From an uncultured Bradyrhizobium sp. (lineage in GTDB: Bacteria; Pseudomonadota; Alphaproteobacteria; Rhizobiales; Xanthobacteraceae): DNA of 64,000 nucleotides. The notes beneath the pieces were generated by a model. The model was not told the DNA's origin. It made no database searches and saw nothing but the letters and a program-made list of their open reading frames with translations. Shown here piece after piece: positions 9,304-20,350 of this stretch; position 1 is the first letter of the stretch, and each line of letters begins with the position of its first letter. Location of the stretch: the NCBI RefSeq assembly GCF_947648125.1, contig NZ_CANSMR010000008.1, positions 108,509 to 172,508 on the forward strand. The letters are read 5' to 3'. Position numbers and translations under genes: made by a program.

Positions 9304-10545
9304 TTAGCAGCGCGCCGGTTCGCCGACCATCTCGGGCTGCCGCCTGAGCGACACGGCCGGCGACATCAGTATCACCAGCGCCTGGGCGGCGAAGATCGCG
9401 GCTGCCAGGTAGAGGCAGGCTTCGGCGCCGTAGAGGCCACCGACGACGGCGCCGAGTGCGGAGCCGAGCGGGCGGGCGCCGTAGCTCATGATGTTGATCG
9501 CGGAGACGCGGCCGAGCAGCGAGGGCGGCGTCACCGACTGCCGCAGCGTGGTGGTCGAGATCACCCACAGGATCGGACCGACGCCGAGCAGGAAGAAGCC
9601 GAGGCCCGCGAGCAGCGGCGTCGCAATCCAGGTCGTCAGTGCCATCACGAGCGAGGCGACGAGGCCGGTGACCGGGCCGAGCCCGATCACGGTGCCGAAC
9701 GCCAGCCGCTTCATCACGCGGGTTGCGAACAGCGCGCCGACCACCATGCCGACGCCGTACATCGCGAGCGTCGTACCGACACCGGTGGCGCTGAGCCCGA
9801 GATGGCGCACCGCATAGGGCACGAACACGGCGAGCAGCAGGAAGGACGCGGTGTTAAAGATGAACTGGGTGACGAACACCGGCCGCAGCAAGGCGTGATG
9901 CATCACGAAGGCTGCGCCTTCCTTGATGTCCTGCAACGGATGACGCCGCGGGGCGGGCTGGCGCGCCGGCTCGTAGATGCCGGCGAGCAGCACAACCGCG
10001 ATCGCCGACAGCGCCGCGGCAAACCCGAATGCGGGCGCGGCACCGACCCAGCCGACCAGCACGCCGCCGAGCGCGGGGCCGCTGGCGAAAGCGACCGTGC
10101 GGGCAAGTTCGATGCGGGCATTCGCGGCCGGCAATTGCTGCGAGGTCACCAGCGAGGGGACCAGCGCAGGAGCTGCGACGCTATAGGCAACCGTGCCGCA
10201 GACCGCGATGAAGCCGAGCAAGGCGAGCAGCGGCAAGGTCATCGCGCCGAACCACAGCAACAGCAGGATCGCGGCAAGGGCCGCCGCGCGCAGCGCCTCG
10301 GAGCCCGCCATCACCCAGCGCCGCGACACGCGGTCGGCCAGCAAGCCGGCGGGAATCGCAAACAGGATGAAGGGCAGCGTCAGCGCGGTCTGCAACAGGC
10401 CGGTCTGGCCTTCGCCGACGCCGAGCACCAGCACGGCAACGATAGGCGCGGCAGCAAGCGCAATCTGCTCGGCCGATTGCGCGGCGAGGTTGGACCAGGC
10501 CAGGCGATTGAAGGTGGCGGGCAGGCGCGGCGTATCGGCGGACAT
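9304..10545 (-). CDS. MFS exporter, EntS-like (MFS_3 type)
   Basis: A 413-residue transporter with about twelve membrane segments. The loop after helix 2 carries LLADRVSRRWVMAGSEALRA, the DRxxRR-type signature of major facilitators. The overall pattern, with N-terminal FNRLAWSNLAAQSAEQIALA, matches the MFS_3/EntS branch, which includes exporters of siderophores and drugs. ATG 10545 is preferred over the longer frame because the protein starts MSADTPRLPATFNRLAWSN as in relatives. The substrate is unknown. Confidence 0.85.
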   Translation of the reverse strand: MSADTPRLPATFNRLAWSNLAAQSAEQIALAAAPIVAVLVLGVGEGQTGLLQTALTLPFILFAIPAGLLADRVSRRWVMAGSEALRAAALAAILLLLWFGAMTLPLLALLGFIAVCGTVAYSVAAPALVPSLVTSQQLPAANARIELARTVAFASGPALGGVLVGWVGAAPAFGFAAALSAIAVVLLAGIYEPARQPAPRRHPLQDIKEGAAFVMHHALLRPVFVTQFIFNTASFLLLAVFVPYAVRHLGLSATGVGTTLAMYGVGMVVGALFATRVMKRLAFGTVIGLGPVTGLVASLVMALTTWIATPLLAGLGFFLLGVGPILWVISTTTLRQSVTPPSLLGRVSAINIMSYGARPLGSALGAVVGGLYGAEACLYLAAAIFAAQALVILMSPAVSLRRQPEMVGEPARC

Positions 10546-10625
10546 GGCAGAATCCTTCAGGGATATTCGATCTGGCCATAGTGTGTGGTTGGAAGACGCC
10601 CGATCCCACCCGTTTCCCGACAACG

Positions 10626-10657
10626 CCAAAAACAAAGCCCGCCGTGAGAGGCGGGCC
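10626..10657 (-). terminator. Rho-independent terminator of the flotillin operon
   Basis: Read on the minus strand, a 7-bp GC stem (GCCCGCC with GGCGGGC, loop TCTCAC) is followed by TTTGTTTTT. It lies about 30 bp beyond the flotillin stop codon (10689), so it closes the three-gene operon. Confidence 0.88.
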
Positions 10658-10688
10658 TTGTCACTGATCGCGGAGCGCGGTCACACCA

Positions 10689-12440
10689 TCACGGTGTGGG
10701 TCCCGTAGCGAGCTGGCCGGTGATGGTGCCGACCAATGTGGCCGGTCGGTTGTCGTCGCCGGTTGCAGGCGCCGCGGAGACCTCCGTCTTGCGCTGCGCC
10801 AGCGCGCTGGTCAGGCTGGTGAGCGCGTCGGGGCCGGCCGGGAAGCCTGCCTCCGAAAGGATCTTGTCGATCATCGGCTTGAACGCCGAGACCGACAGCA
10901 ACTGCGCGGCGAGGCCGTCGCCGAGCCCAAGACCGCCATTGCCGTTAGCGTGGCCGTTGGCGCCGCCGCGGCCGAGCATGCTGCCGGTGTCGAAGATCCG
11001 GATGTCGGAGATCTTCTCGATCGGCTTCACCGCCTCGGCGAGCGCGCTCGGGATCACGTTGATCCGCGCGAGGTTGAGATCGTAGGCGATCATGTCGGCG
11101 CTCAGCTTGTTGCGCGCCTCCGCCTTCAACGTCGCGACTTCCGCTTCGGCCTGGCCGAGCGCCTTGACGCCGGCGGCGCGGGTGGTGGCTGCGTTGGCGT
11201 CGGCTTTCGCCAGCACGTTGGTGGCCTCGGCCTTGTTGGCCGCAGCCTGCTTCTCGGCCTCCGCCATCACGGTGATCGGCATCGCATTGGTCTCGGCAAC
11301 CTTGCGTGCCGCGATCACATTGATGATCTTGTCGCGCTCGGCGACCTCCGTGGCGCGGGCGGTGGTGACCTTTTCCTCCGCTGCGATCGCGAGTGCGCGT
11401 GCGGTCTCGGCGATGGTCTGGGCTTCCGACTGCTCCTTGCTCTTGGTCGCAACCGCGATCGCAGCCTCCTGCGCCACGATCTGCAGCTCGCGGTCGGTTT
11501 CAGTGGTGCGGCGCTTCACGGCGAGATCGGCCTCGATCTTGCGGGTGTCGCGGGCCTGGTTGGCCTCGGTCTGCTTGTTGGCGACCGCAAGCTCCTGCTG
11601 GATGCGATACTCGGCCTCGTTCTGCAACGCGGTCTGTTCGACCTGCGCGGTCTGCGCGCGCATCGCGGCGGTCTTGTTGGCGATGTCGCGCTGCTGTGCC
11701 AGCTCGGCCTCGCGCTTGGTGCTTTCGATCGTCAGCGTGGTCTGCCGCGCCACCAGATCCTGCTGGGCGATATTGACCTCGGTGGTGCGGACGATCTGGT
11801 TGCGCTCCTGTTCGCGCTCCTTGGTGATCTTGGTCAGCGTGGTGAGGCCGTGCGCGTCGAAGAAGTTGCTCGGGTTGAAGTGCTTGATGTCGCTCTGGTC
11901 GAGCCGGGTCAGCGACACTGATTCAAGCTCGAGGCCGTTGTTCTGGATGTCGGCGCCGACCGCGTCCTGCACCGCCTTGACGAAGGTCGCGCGCTGCTCC
12001 TGCAACTCCTCGAGGTTCATGGTCGCGGCGACCGAGCGCAGGCCGTCGACGAACTTGGCCTCGACCAGCTCGCGGAGCTCGGCGGCGTCATTGGTGCGGT
12101 TGCCGAGCGTCTGCGCCGCCAGCGCAATCGACGAAGAGTCGGGTTTGACGCGCAGATAGAACTCGGCGCCGATGTCGACGCGCATGCGGTCCTTGGTGAT
12201 CAGCGAGTCGGGGCCGCCGCGCGCGACCTCGAGCCGCAGCGTCTTCAGGTTCACCGCGGCGGTGGAGTGGAAGATCGGCAGCACGAGCGAGCCGCCGTCG
12301 AGCACCACCTTCTGGCCGCCGAGGCCGGTGCGGACATAGGCCTCGTCGCGCGTCGAGCGCTTGTAGAGTTTTGCGAAAAGCAGGCCAATGACGAGGATAG
12401 CGAGGACGCCAATGGCGACCGGTATAGCAAGTTCCCACAT
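10689..12440 (-). CDS. Flotillin-family membrane scaffold protein, YqiK-like
   Basis: A 583-residue flotillin. An N-terminal membrane helix (about residues 4-25, IPVAIGVLAILVIGLLFAKL) is followed by the SPFH domain (about 45-210; VVLDGGSLVLPIFHSTAAVN) and a long Ala/Glu/Lys-rich coiled coil (about 215-470) typical of flotillins. The tail is Gly/Asn-rich and variable. Flotillins mark ordered membrane domains and organise membrane proteins. It is the last gene of an operon starting with the PspA fusion, 3 bp after the YqiJ-like gene. The yqiJ-yqiK pairing is known from enterobacteria; the added PspA gene points to envelope stress. A clear terminator follows. Confidence 0.92.
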   Translation of the reverse strand: MWELAIPVAIGVLAILVIGLLFAKLYKRSTRDEAYVRTGLGGQKVVLDGGSLVLPIFHSTAAVNLKTLRLEVARGGPDSLITKDRMRVDIGAEFYLRVKPDSSSIALAAQTLGNRTNDAAELRELVEAKFVDGLRSVAATMNLEELQEQRATFVKAVQDAVGADIQNNGLELESVSLTRLDQSDIKHFNPSNFFDAHGLTTLTKITKEREQERNQIVRTTEVNIAQQDLVARQTTLTIESTKREAELAQQRDIANKTAAMRAQTAQVEQTALQNEAEYRIQQELAVANKQTEANQARDTRKIEADLAVKRRTTETDRELQIVAQEAAIAVATKSKEQSEAQTIAETARALAIAAEEKVTTARATEVAERDKIINVIAARKVAETNAMPITVMAEAEKQAAANKAEATNVLAKADANAATTRAAGVKALGQAEAEVATLKAEARNKLSADMIAYDLNLARINVIPSALAEAVKPIEKISDIRIFDTGSMLGRGGANGHANGNGGLGLGDGLAAQLLSVSAFKPMIDKILSEAGFPAGPDALTSLTSALAQRKTEVSAAPATGDDNRPATLVGTITGQLATGPTP

Positions 12441-12443
12441 ATG

Positions 12444-13106
12444 TTATGCCCTGTTGGAAGACTGTTGCTGTTCAATGAGGTCGGCGGGAGCGGCGATCGC
12501 GATGAAGCTCTTGGCGTCGCGGTCGACCAGCAACACGCTGGCGCCGACCGGCAACGCCTCGGACTCCGCGCTGGCACGCGCCGACACGGTGTGCCAGTTG
12601 CCGAAGACATCCTTGAGACGGACCCTGCCGGGCAGGCCCTGATCGAGCGGGCCGACCGACACGGTTGCGACCTTGCCGACAAAGTCACTGTCGTCGACCG
12701 CATAGCTCTCGTCGCGGGGAATGATGCGGGCGAGGCCGCGGCTCGCATTTCTGATCACGGGGACGCTGCCGGCGGCAGCAACCACCGCGGCAATCGAGAC
12801 CGGAATGGCGGTGCCTGCGGCATGCGCCAGTCCTTGAAGCAGGAAGCCTCCGATCGAGAATATGCCAAGTCTCAGGATGATCAGGATCAGGAGGGGAAGC
12901 CGCCCGGCGTTGATCCAGAGAAACAGGCCACTGAGAGCATTGTGGCTCTCGGCCTCGACCGCGAAATCCTTGCCGACGAGTTCGCTGATCGAAAGTCCGA
13001 CCATGGTGGTCAGCAGCTCGATACCGCCAAGTGCCACCATGATCGCAGCCGCGACCGCGAAGGGCCGCACGTCCGGGGCGAGCAGAATGTCGCCAACTGC
13101 ACTCAT
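12444..13106 (-). CDS. YqiJ-like inner-membrane protein with OB-fold (NfeD-like partner of flotillin)
   Basis: A 220-residue protein with four hydrophobic segments (about residues 15-45, 64-90, 90-115) and a C-terminal soluble OB-fold-like domain (about 145-205; DFVGKVATVSVGPLDQGLPG, ASVLLVDRDAKSFIAIA). This arrangement matches YqiJ/NfeD-type partners that accompany flotillins. The start codon overlaps the stop of the upstream PspA fusion gene (ATGA at 13103-13106), and the flotillin begins 3 bp downstream, so translational coupling is likely. Its molecular role is not established. Confidence 0.82.
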   Translation of the reverse strand: MSAVGDILLAPDVRPFAVAAAIMVALGGIELLTTMVGLSISELVGKDFAVEAESHNALSGLFLWINAGRLPLLILIILRLGIFSIGGFLLQGLAHAAGTAIPVSIAAVVAAAGSVPVIRNASRGLARIIPRDESYAVDDSDFVGKVATVSVGPLDQGLPGRVRLKDVFGNWHTVSARASAESEALPVGASVLLVDRDAKSFIAIAAPADLIEQQQSSNRA

Positions 13107-14233
13107 TTTTCTGACTTGATCCTTTCAAGCCGCGCCGCGATTTCCTTTTCACGGTGCAGGCGATCGAGTTCGTCAAGCTCCTTGTCGCCGAGCACGCTTG
13201 CAGCGGGAACACCGGTGACCCGGGCGATCGCCGCCATGGCGCGTTCGGCACTCAATGTATTGGTCGTCGATGGGGCCCGGCTGGTTTCGTCCTTGGCCTC
13301 GCGGATCAGACTTTGTTCGAGATCGGCCAATCGCGTCTCCGCTTCGCGGCGCGCGCCGAGCATGGCTTGCAGCGCCTTGGTCTGCTCGTCGATTTCGAGC
13401 TCGATGAAATCCATCGCGCGTTCCAGCGCGATCACCTGCGACTCCAGGTCAATTTGCCGTGCGACACCGGCGCGCGCGAGATCCTCGCGATTTTCCGCAA
13501 GTGCGAGACGGATCTTCTCGTTCAGAGCAGTCGTCTCGGTATCCAGTTCTTCGCGCCGCCTCTTCAAGCGGAATTCCTCGGCGCGAGACTTGCCGAGCGC
13601 ATAGCGCGCTTCGTCGGCGCCGGCGTCGATCTCGCGGATCGCCTGCTTGACCAGCGCGACCTTGTTGTTGCTCTCGACGTTGTCGATGGTCTGGCTCGCG
13701 ATGGCGGCAAGAAGCCGGCCCATGCGCGCAAGGATGCCTTCGTGAAGCATGGTCTTCTCCTCCGGTTGTGCTGATTTCGATTTGACGGCGATGTGGATTT
13801 CGTAGCCGCGTCCATCCGAGATCAAATGTGCCGGGAAGGGGCTTTCCCAGCCCGAGACATATCCCGGCACGTCGAACGGCACCAAGACGCGTCCGCCGAC
13901 AGTGCTAATGGTCAGTGAAGTTGGACCCTTGATCGCAAACAACTTGTCGTCGAGCGGTATCCGGCGGACGGCGGCGCCTGCGATGTAGTTGGCGCGGTCG
14001 CGCAGGCCGAGCGTCACCAGCCGCGCGGGCAGGCCGGTCTCCTTGCGGATCTTCTCGTAAGCCTGGGCATGCAGCGAGACGAGGTTGGCGCCGACGGGGG
14101 CGACCTCGGCGAGGATCGCCATCATCCGGTCATAGGCCGCAAAGGTCGCCTCGATCGCCTCGATGCCCGACGGGTCGGGGGCGAGGGCGTAGCGCAGCGT
14201 TGCGGTTGGCGTCTCGACGGGCAGCTTGATCAT
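13103..14233 (-). CDS. TnpB-like N-terminal domain fused to PspA/IM30 protein
   Basis: The 376-residue product (ATG 14233; GTG 14251 also possible) has two parts. Residues 1-155 resemble the wedge/REC region of IS605-family TnpB: LHAQAYEKIRKETGLPARLV, then DDKLFAIKG, STVGGRVLVPFDVPGYVSGW and GRGYEIHIAVKSK, which match TnpB motifs in order. In TnpB the RuvC nuclease starts right after this point; here it is absent. Residues 162-376 form a PspA/IM30 coiled coil (MLHEGILARMGRLLAAIASQ, ALAENREDLARAGVARQIDL). PspA proteins bind stressed membranes. An internal Shine-Dalgarno before Met162 may give PspA alone. The gene heads an operon with YqiJ-like and flotillin genes. The TnpB relation is from remembered motifs, not an alignment. 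Confidence 0.78.
   Translation of the reverse strand: MIKLPVETPTATLRYALAPDPSGIEAIEATFAAYDRMMAILAEVAPVGANLVSLHAQAYEKIRKETGLPARLVTLGLRDRANYIAGAAVRRIPLDDKLFAIKGPTSLTISTVGGRVLVPFDVPGYVSGWESPFPAHLISDGRGYEIHIAVKSKSAQPEEKTMLHEGILARMGRLLAAIASQTIDNVESNNKVALVKQAIREIDAGADEARYALGKSRAEEFRLKRRREELDTETTALNEKIRLALAENREDLARAGVARQIDLESQVIALERAMDFIELEIDEQTKALQAMLGARREAETRLADLEQSLIREAKDETSRAPSTTNTLSAERAMAAIARVTGVPAASVLGDKELDELDRLHREKEIAARLERIKSEK
13748..13763 (-). promoter_or_regulatory. Internal ribosome binding site and start for PspA alone
   Basis: On the minus strand GGAGGAGAAG (13763-13754) precedes ATG 13750-13748, a near-perfect Shine-Dalgarno sequence. Initiation here would yield a 215-residue protein that begins exactly where PspA proteins normally begin (MLHEGILARMGRLL). 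It is much stronger than the sites before the full-length starts. Confidence 0.7.
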
Positions 14234-14242
14234 GCCTCTAAC

Positions 14243-14267
14243 GTAAAGCACTTCCTCAGTACTTTAC
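14243..14267 (-). promoter_or_regulatory. Leader hairpin at the start of the TnpB-PspA gene
   Basis: In the minus-strand transcript, GUAAAGUAC and GUGCUUUAC form a 9-bp stem with one G-U pair around a 7-nt loop, UGAGGAA. The loop presents a GAGGA Shine-Dalgarno-like sequence, and the GTG start (14251) lies in the 3' arm; ATG 14233 follows 9 nt later. As DNA it is an inverted repeat with one mismatch. It could be a translational control hairpin or a DNA operator; which one is unknown. Confidence 0.6.
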
Positions 14268-14302
14268 AAGGTGGGTGGCCGGTATCATTTTCGTGAACCT
14301 AG

Positions 14303-14328
14303 ATGCAGTTGCAAATGAGTTGCAATAA
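14303..14328 (+). promoter_or_regulatory. Candidate Mur/Fur-type manganese operator of mntH
   Basis: Three imperfect direct repeats (TGCAGT, TGCAAA, TGCAAT) form a block reading TGCAAATGAGTTGCAA in its centre, about 27 bp before the mntH start. In rhizobia the Fur-family regulator Mur represses mntH under manganese sufficiency by binding such TGCAAAT-type hexads. It lies in the divergent interval shared with the TnpB-PspA operon. Confidence 0.65.
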
Positions 14329-14354
14329 CGGGAGAGATCGGCCATCCTTCGGGG

Positions 14355-15728
14355 ATGGACGCTCGTACCCCTGAAATGTCTCCCGTTTCCGTTGCCGACA
14401 CCGTGCCAGGTGGCTGGCGGGGCGATGCCGGCCATACGCGCAGCCTGCCCGAGGTGAACGCGACTGTTGCGGTGCCGAGCGCAGGCGTGTGGTGGCGGCG
14501 CCTGCTGGCCTTCGCCGGGCCGGGCTACCTAGTCTCGGTCGGCTATATGGACCCCGGCAATTGGGCGACCGATCTCGCGGGTGGATCGAAGTTTGGCTAC
14601 ACGCTGCTGTCGGTCATCCTGCTCTCCAACCTGATGGCGATCCTGCTGCAGGCGCTTTCGGCCCGGCTTGGCATCGCGACCGACCGCGACCTGGCGCAGG
14701 CCTGCCGCGCGATCTATTCGCGGCCGGTGAATTTGCTGTTGTGGCTCGCCTGCGAGGCCGCGATCATCGCCTGCGACCTCGCCGAAGTGATCGGCACCGC
14801 GATCGCGCTGAAGCTGCTGTTCGGCATTCCCTTGATCGGCGGCGCGCTGCTGGCGGCGCTCGATGCGTTCCTGCTGCTGCTCCTGATGAACCGCGGCTTC
14901 CGCTTCCTCGAGGCCTTCGTGATTGCGCTGCTGATCGTCATCGCGGTCTGCTTTGTGGTCCAGATCACCGCCGCCGCGCCGCCGATTGCCGGCGTGATCG
15001 GCGGCTTCATGCCCTCGCGCGAGATCGTCACCAATCCGGAGATGCTCTACATCGCGATCGGCATCATCGGCGCCACCGTGATGCCGCATAACCTCTATCT
15101 GCACTCATCGATCGTGCAGACCCGCGCCTATCCGCGCACCGAGGAAGGGCGGCGCGATGCGATCAAATGGGCGACCACCGACTCCACTATCGCGCTGATG
15201 CTGGCGCTGTTCGTCAACGCCGCGATCCTGGTGCTGGCGGCTGCGACCTTCCACAAGAGCGGCCACTCTGATGTCGCCGAGATCGACCAGGCCTTCGAGC
15301 TGCTGTCGCCGCTGCTCGGCCTTGGCATCGCCTCGACGCTGTTTGCCGTGGCGCTGCTGGCGTCCGGCCTCAACTCGACGGTGACGGCGACGCTGGCCGG
15401 CCAGATCGTGATGCAGGGCTTTCTCGACCTCAAGCTACCCGACTGGCTGCAGCGGCTGGTAACCCGCGGCATCGCGATCGTTCCGGTCATCGTGGTGGCG
15501 GCGCTCTATGGCGAGAGCGGCACCGCGCAGCTGCTCGTGTTCAGCCAGGTCGTGCTGTCGATGCAGCTGCCGTTCGCGGTGATCCCGCTGGTGCGCTTCG
15601 TGTCCGACAAGCGCAAGATGGGCGCGTTCGCGATCTCGCGCCCCGTTGCGATAGCGGCGTGGATCGTGGCCGGCCTGATCGTGATCCTGAACGTGAAGCT
15701 GCTGATCGATACGATCTTCGGTACCTAA
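14355..15728 (+). CDS. mntH: Nramp-family manganese importer MntH
   Basis: A 457-residue proton-coupled Mn2+ importer with eleven membrane helices. The metal-site motif DPGN is in [15 protein letters not shown] (helix 1) and [15 protein letters not shown] in helix 6, both diagnostic of Nramp. The N-terminal 45 residues are hydrophilic; ATG 14355 or ATG 14385 could be the start. A Mur-type operator lies just upstream. In Bradyrhizobium MntH is the main Mn2+ uptake route and is controlled by Mur. The stop codon overlaps the convergent bpt gene by 4 bp. Confidence 0.93.
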   Translation: MDARTPEMSPVSVADTVPGGWRGDAGHTRSLPEVNATVAVPSAGVWWRRLLAFAGPGYLVSVGYMDPGNWATDLAGGSKFGYTLLSVILLSNLMAILLQALSARLGIATDRDLAQACRAIYSRPVNLLLWLACEAAIIACDLAEVIGTAIALKLLFGIPLIGGALLAALDAFLLLLLMNRGFRFLEAFVIALLIVIAVCFVVQITAAAPPIAGVIGGFMPSREIVTNPEMLYIAIGIIGATVMPHNLYLHSSIVQTRAYPRTEEGRRDAIKWATTDSTIALMLALFVNAAILVLAAATFHKSGHSDVAEIDQAFELLSPLLGLGIASTLFAVALLASGLNSTVTATLAGQIVMQGFLDLKLPDWLQRLVTRGIAIVPVIVVAALYGESGTAQLLVFSQVVLSMQLPFAVIPLVRFVSDKRKMGAFAISRPVAIAAWIVAGLIVILNVKLLIDTIFGT

Positions 15729-16501
15729 TCCTGCGGCTCGGCCAGCGCCTCACCTGACGCGTCGACGCGCAGCCAGCCCGATGGCGCGAGCCGCTGCTGC
15801 GGCAGGAAGCGGCCCTTGTAGTCCATCTTCTTGGAGCCCTCGATCCAATAGCCGAGATAGACGTAGGGCAGGCCCTGTCGGCGGGCGCGGGCGATATGAT
15901 CGAGGATCATGAAGGTGCCGAGCGAGCGGGCCTCAAGCCCCGGCTCGAAGAAGGAATAGACCATCGACAGCCCGTCGCTGAGCACGTCGGTCAGCGCCAC
16001 CGCCATCAGCTCGTCGCCGCGGCCGGTGATGGCGCTGTCGGCATTGCGCTTGCGGTACTCGATGATCCGGGTCTCGACATGGCTGTCCTCGACCATCATC
16101 GCATAGTCGAGCACGGTCATGTCGGCCATGCCGCCGTTGCGGTGGCGGCGGTCGAGATAGGCGCGGAAGACCGAGTATTGCTCGGAGGTCGGCACCGCCG
16201 TGCGCTGCTCGCCGATGATGTCGGCGTTGCGGGCCAGCACCTTGCGGAAATTGCGGGAGGGGCGGAATTCGTTGGCGACCACCCGGACCGAGACGCAGGC
16301 CCGGCAGGCGTCGCAGGCCGGGCGGTAGGCTATCGACTGGCTGCGGCGGAAGCCGCCATGGGTCAGCAAGTCGTTGAGATCGCCCGCTTTGTCGCCGACC
16401 AGGTGCGTGAAAACCTTCCGCTCATGCCGGCCCGGCAGATACGGGCAGGGGGAGGGCGCCGTCAGATAGAACTGGGGGGTATCACGCGAGTGTTGGGTCA
16501 C
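15725..16501 (-). CDS. bpt: Aspartate/glutamate leucyltransferase (Bpt)
   Basis: A 258-residue transferase that adds leucine from Leu-tRNA to proteins with N-terminal Asp or Glu, marking them for ClpAP (N-degron pathway). The N-terminal ATE domain shows [19 protein letters not shown] and the cysteine cluster [12 protein letters not shown]. The C-terminal acyltransferase-like domain has [20 protein letters not shown] and [20 protein letters not shown]. Length is as expected. Older annotations call this family arginyl-tRNA-protein transferase; the bacterial enzymes use leucine. Confidence 0.93.
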   Translation of the reverse strand: MTQHSRDTPQFYLTAPSPCPYLPGRHERKVFTHLVGDKAGDLNDLLTHGGFRRSQSIAYRPACDACRACVSVRVVANEFRPSRNFRKVLARNADIIGEQRTAVPTSEQYSVFRAYLDRRHRNGGMADMTVLDYAMMVEDSHVETRIIEYRKRNADSAITGRGDELMAVALTDVLSDGLSMVYSFFEPGLEARSLGTFMILDHIARARRQGLPYVYLGYWIEGSKKMDYKGRFLPQQRLAPSGWLRVDASGEALAEPQD

Positions 16502-16587
16502 GTCTGATCGTCGGGCTCCACATACAATACAGGCAGCCGAGTTAGCATCGCCCCCCGGAGGCTAACGGTCAATTGGTTTAGGCGGGC

Positions 16588-17145
16588 CTAATAAGAGGCC
16601 CGCACGGCCGGGGTGACCTGGGTCCGGACCGAGCTGTTGATCATGACGGTTCCGAGGATGATGTCGTGCAGCAGCCGGCGGCGGCCGTTGAGCAGCCCGA
16701 CCAGGAGTACCAGCGGCGACAGGAACGAGATCGTCACCCAGAACAGCACCGCGTGGGTGGCGCCGAGCACGAAATAGCCGCGTGCGCCGTACCAGGTGCG
16801 CAGTTCCAGATCCATCATGCGCATGCCAATGGTGGCCGAATGCTGCCCGCCGATCGAGGCGCCGTAGTAGACGATGGCCCAGACGATCGAAGCCGGCGAC
16901 ACCAGCCAGAACAATGCCCAGCCGAGGCCGAGCGTGACGATGCCGAAGATCGCGATGAAGATCACCGCCAGGATCACCGGCACCGACAGCACGAAGAGGT
17001 CGATCAGGAACGCAAAGACACGCCGCGTTAGCACGCCGCGGAACAGTTCCGGCTGCATCAGCGGATCGAACGCATGCGGGGGAACGCCGCCGTCGTTGCG
17101 CCTGGCCTCATTGCGCCAGGTGCCGCCGTCATTGCCGTAGGACAT
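16588..17145 (-). CDS. RDD-family inner-membrane protein
   Basis: A 185-residue protein. The RDD domain (about residues 38-170) shows RRVFAFLIDLFVLSVPVILA, then a long loop with GGQHSATIGMRMMDLELRTW and the typical ending NGRRRLLHDIILGTVMI. It has three to four membrane segments. The role of RDD proteins is unclear; some are ion or proton antiporters. ATG 17145 is chosen because GGAGG lies 8 bp upstream; the longer frame starting at 17217 lacks such a site. It follows bpt in a minus-strand pair. Confidence 0.85.
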   Translation of the reverse strand: MSYGNDGGTWRNEARRNDGGVPPHAFDPLMQPELFRGVLTRRVFAFLIDLFVLSVPVILAVIFIAIFGIVTLGLGWALFWLVSPASIVWAIVYYGASIGGQHSATIGMRMMDLELRTWYGARGYFVLGATHAVLFWVTISFLSPLVLLVGLLNGRRRLLHDIILGTVMINSSVRTQVTPAVRASY

Positions 17146-17302
17146 GACCAACCTCCGATGAAACTCCCGCGCAGGACATGGGAGCACGAGGCTCGCCTGC
17201 CAAGTCCGCGCGAACATTAACTAGCCGAAATATTCCGGCGATTCGGCGGCCATCGGCGGTCGCGGAACGTGTATGTTGCGTCCGGCAAGCCGAGAGGAAC
17301 CC

Positions 17303-19695
<2,393 letters not shown>

Positions 19696-20350
19696 CCCCG
19701 CATGGCTCGCGCACTGTTGCCTGGCTGCGACAGCTCGGCGAGGAGCTGACGGGTGACGGCCAATATTTGGCGGTCGTGCGCGCAACGAGAAGACAGCATC
19801 GCTGGTTCTGCTAGGTGGATGCCTCAGATCGCACCCCTTCGAGACGCACCATTTGCGGCGCGTCTCTGCGGGACCTGCCGTCGGGACCCATTTCACCGGA
19901 TCTCGGCGCGTGTGCCGGCCGGCTTTGCGCGGGCCGACGGCGGAACCGATCTGGCCGCGGCGACGAATGAGGGCCTCTTGCGCGCACCACGCGCGTCCCG
20001 CTCCGATGCACTCCCATAAAATTTTCGAAGAATTTTCCGGTAACCAATCGGTCACTGTAAAGGGTTCCCTCATACCCGTTACGGCACCGTTTCGAATTCA
20101 GACGCTGCTGTTTCCGAATGTGACAGGTGAGGCACACGAAGCGTGAACAAGGGCCTGCCACCGTCAATGAAGAGTTGCGAAAAGTCCTTGATCCATGGGC
20201 TTAATCCACGATTCACTGTCTTAAATTCATGATCTCTTTATTCTCTTATTTAAGCGGATATTCAAACGGCCCCCTTACGTTGGACCTATCAGGCGGGACA
20301 CAAGTTTCGTCGAAATAAAGTCGATAAAAACGACAAACAGGGGAAGTGTC
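19696..20350. other. 655-bp interval upstream of ldtR
   Basis: No convincing gene: open frames on both strands here have codon use unlike the neighbours and no start signals. The last 150 bp are AT-rich and probably hold the ldtR promoter. Just before the ldtR ribosome site there are repeated short elements, GTCGAAATAAAGTCGATAAA and AACGAC (about 20308-20335), with outer GTCG/CGAC symmetry, a possible autoregulatory site. Confidence 0.5.

Noticed and set aside
13103-14300. A complete IS605-family transposon around the TnpB-like domain
   Set aside because: No RuvC domain, no TnpA, no element ends or guide RNA region could be seen, and the neighbouring genes form a tight operon.
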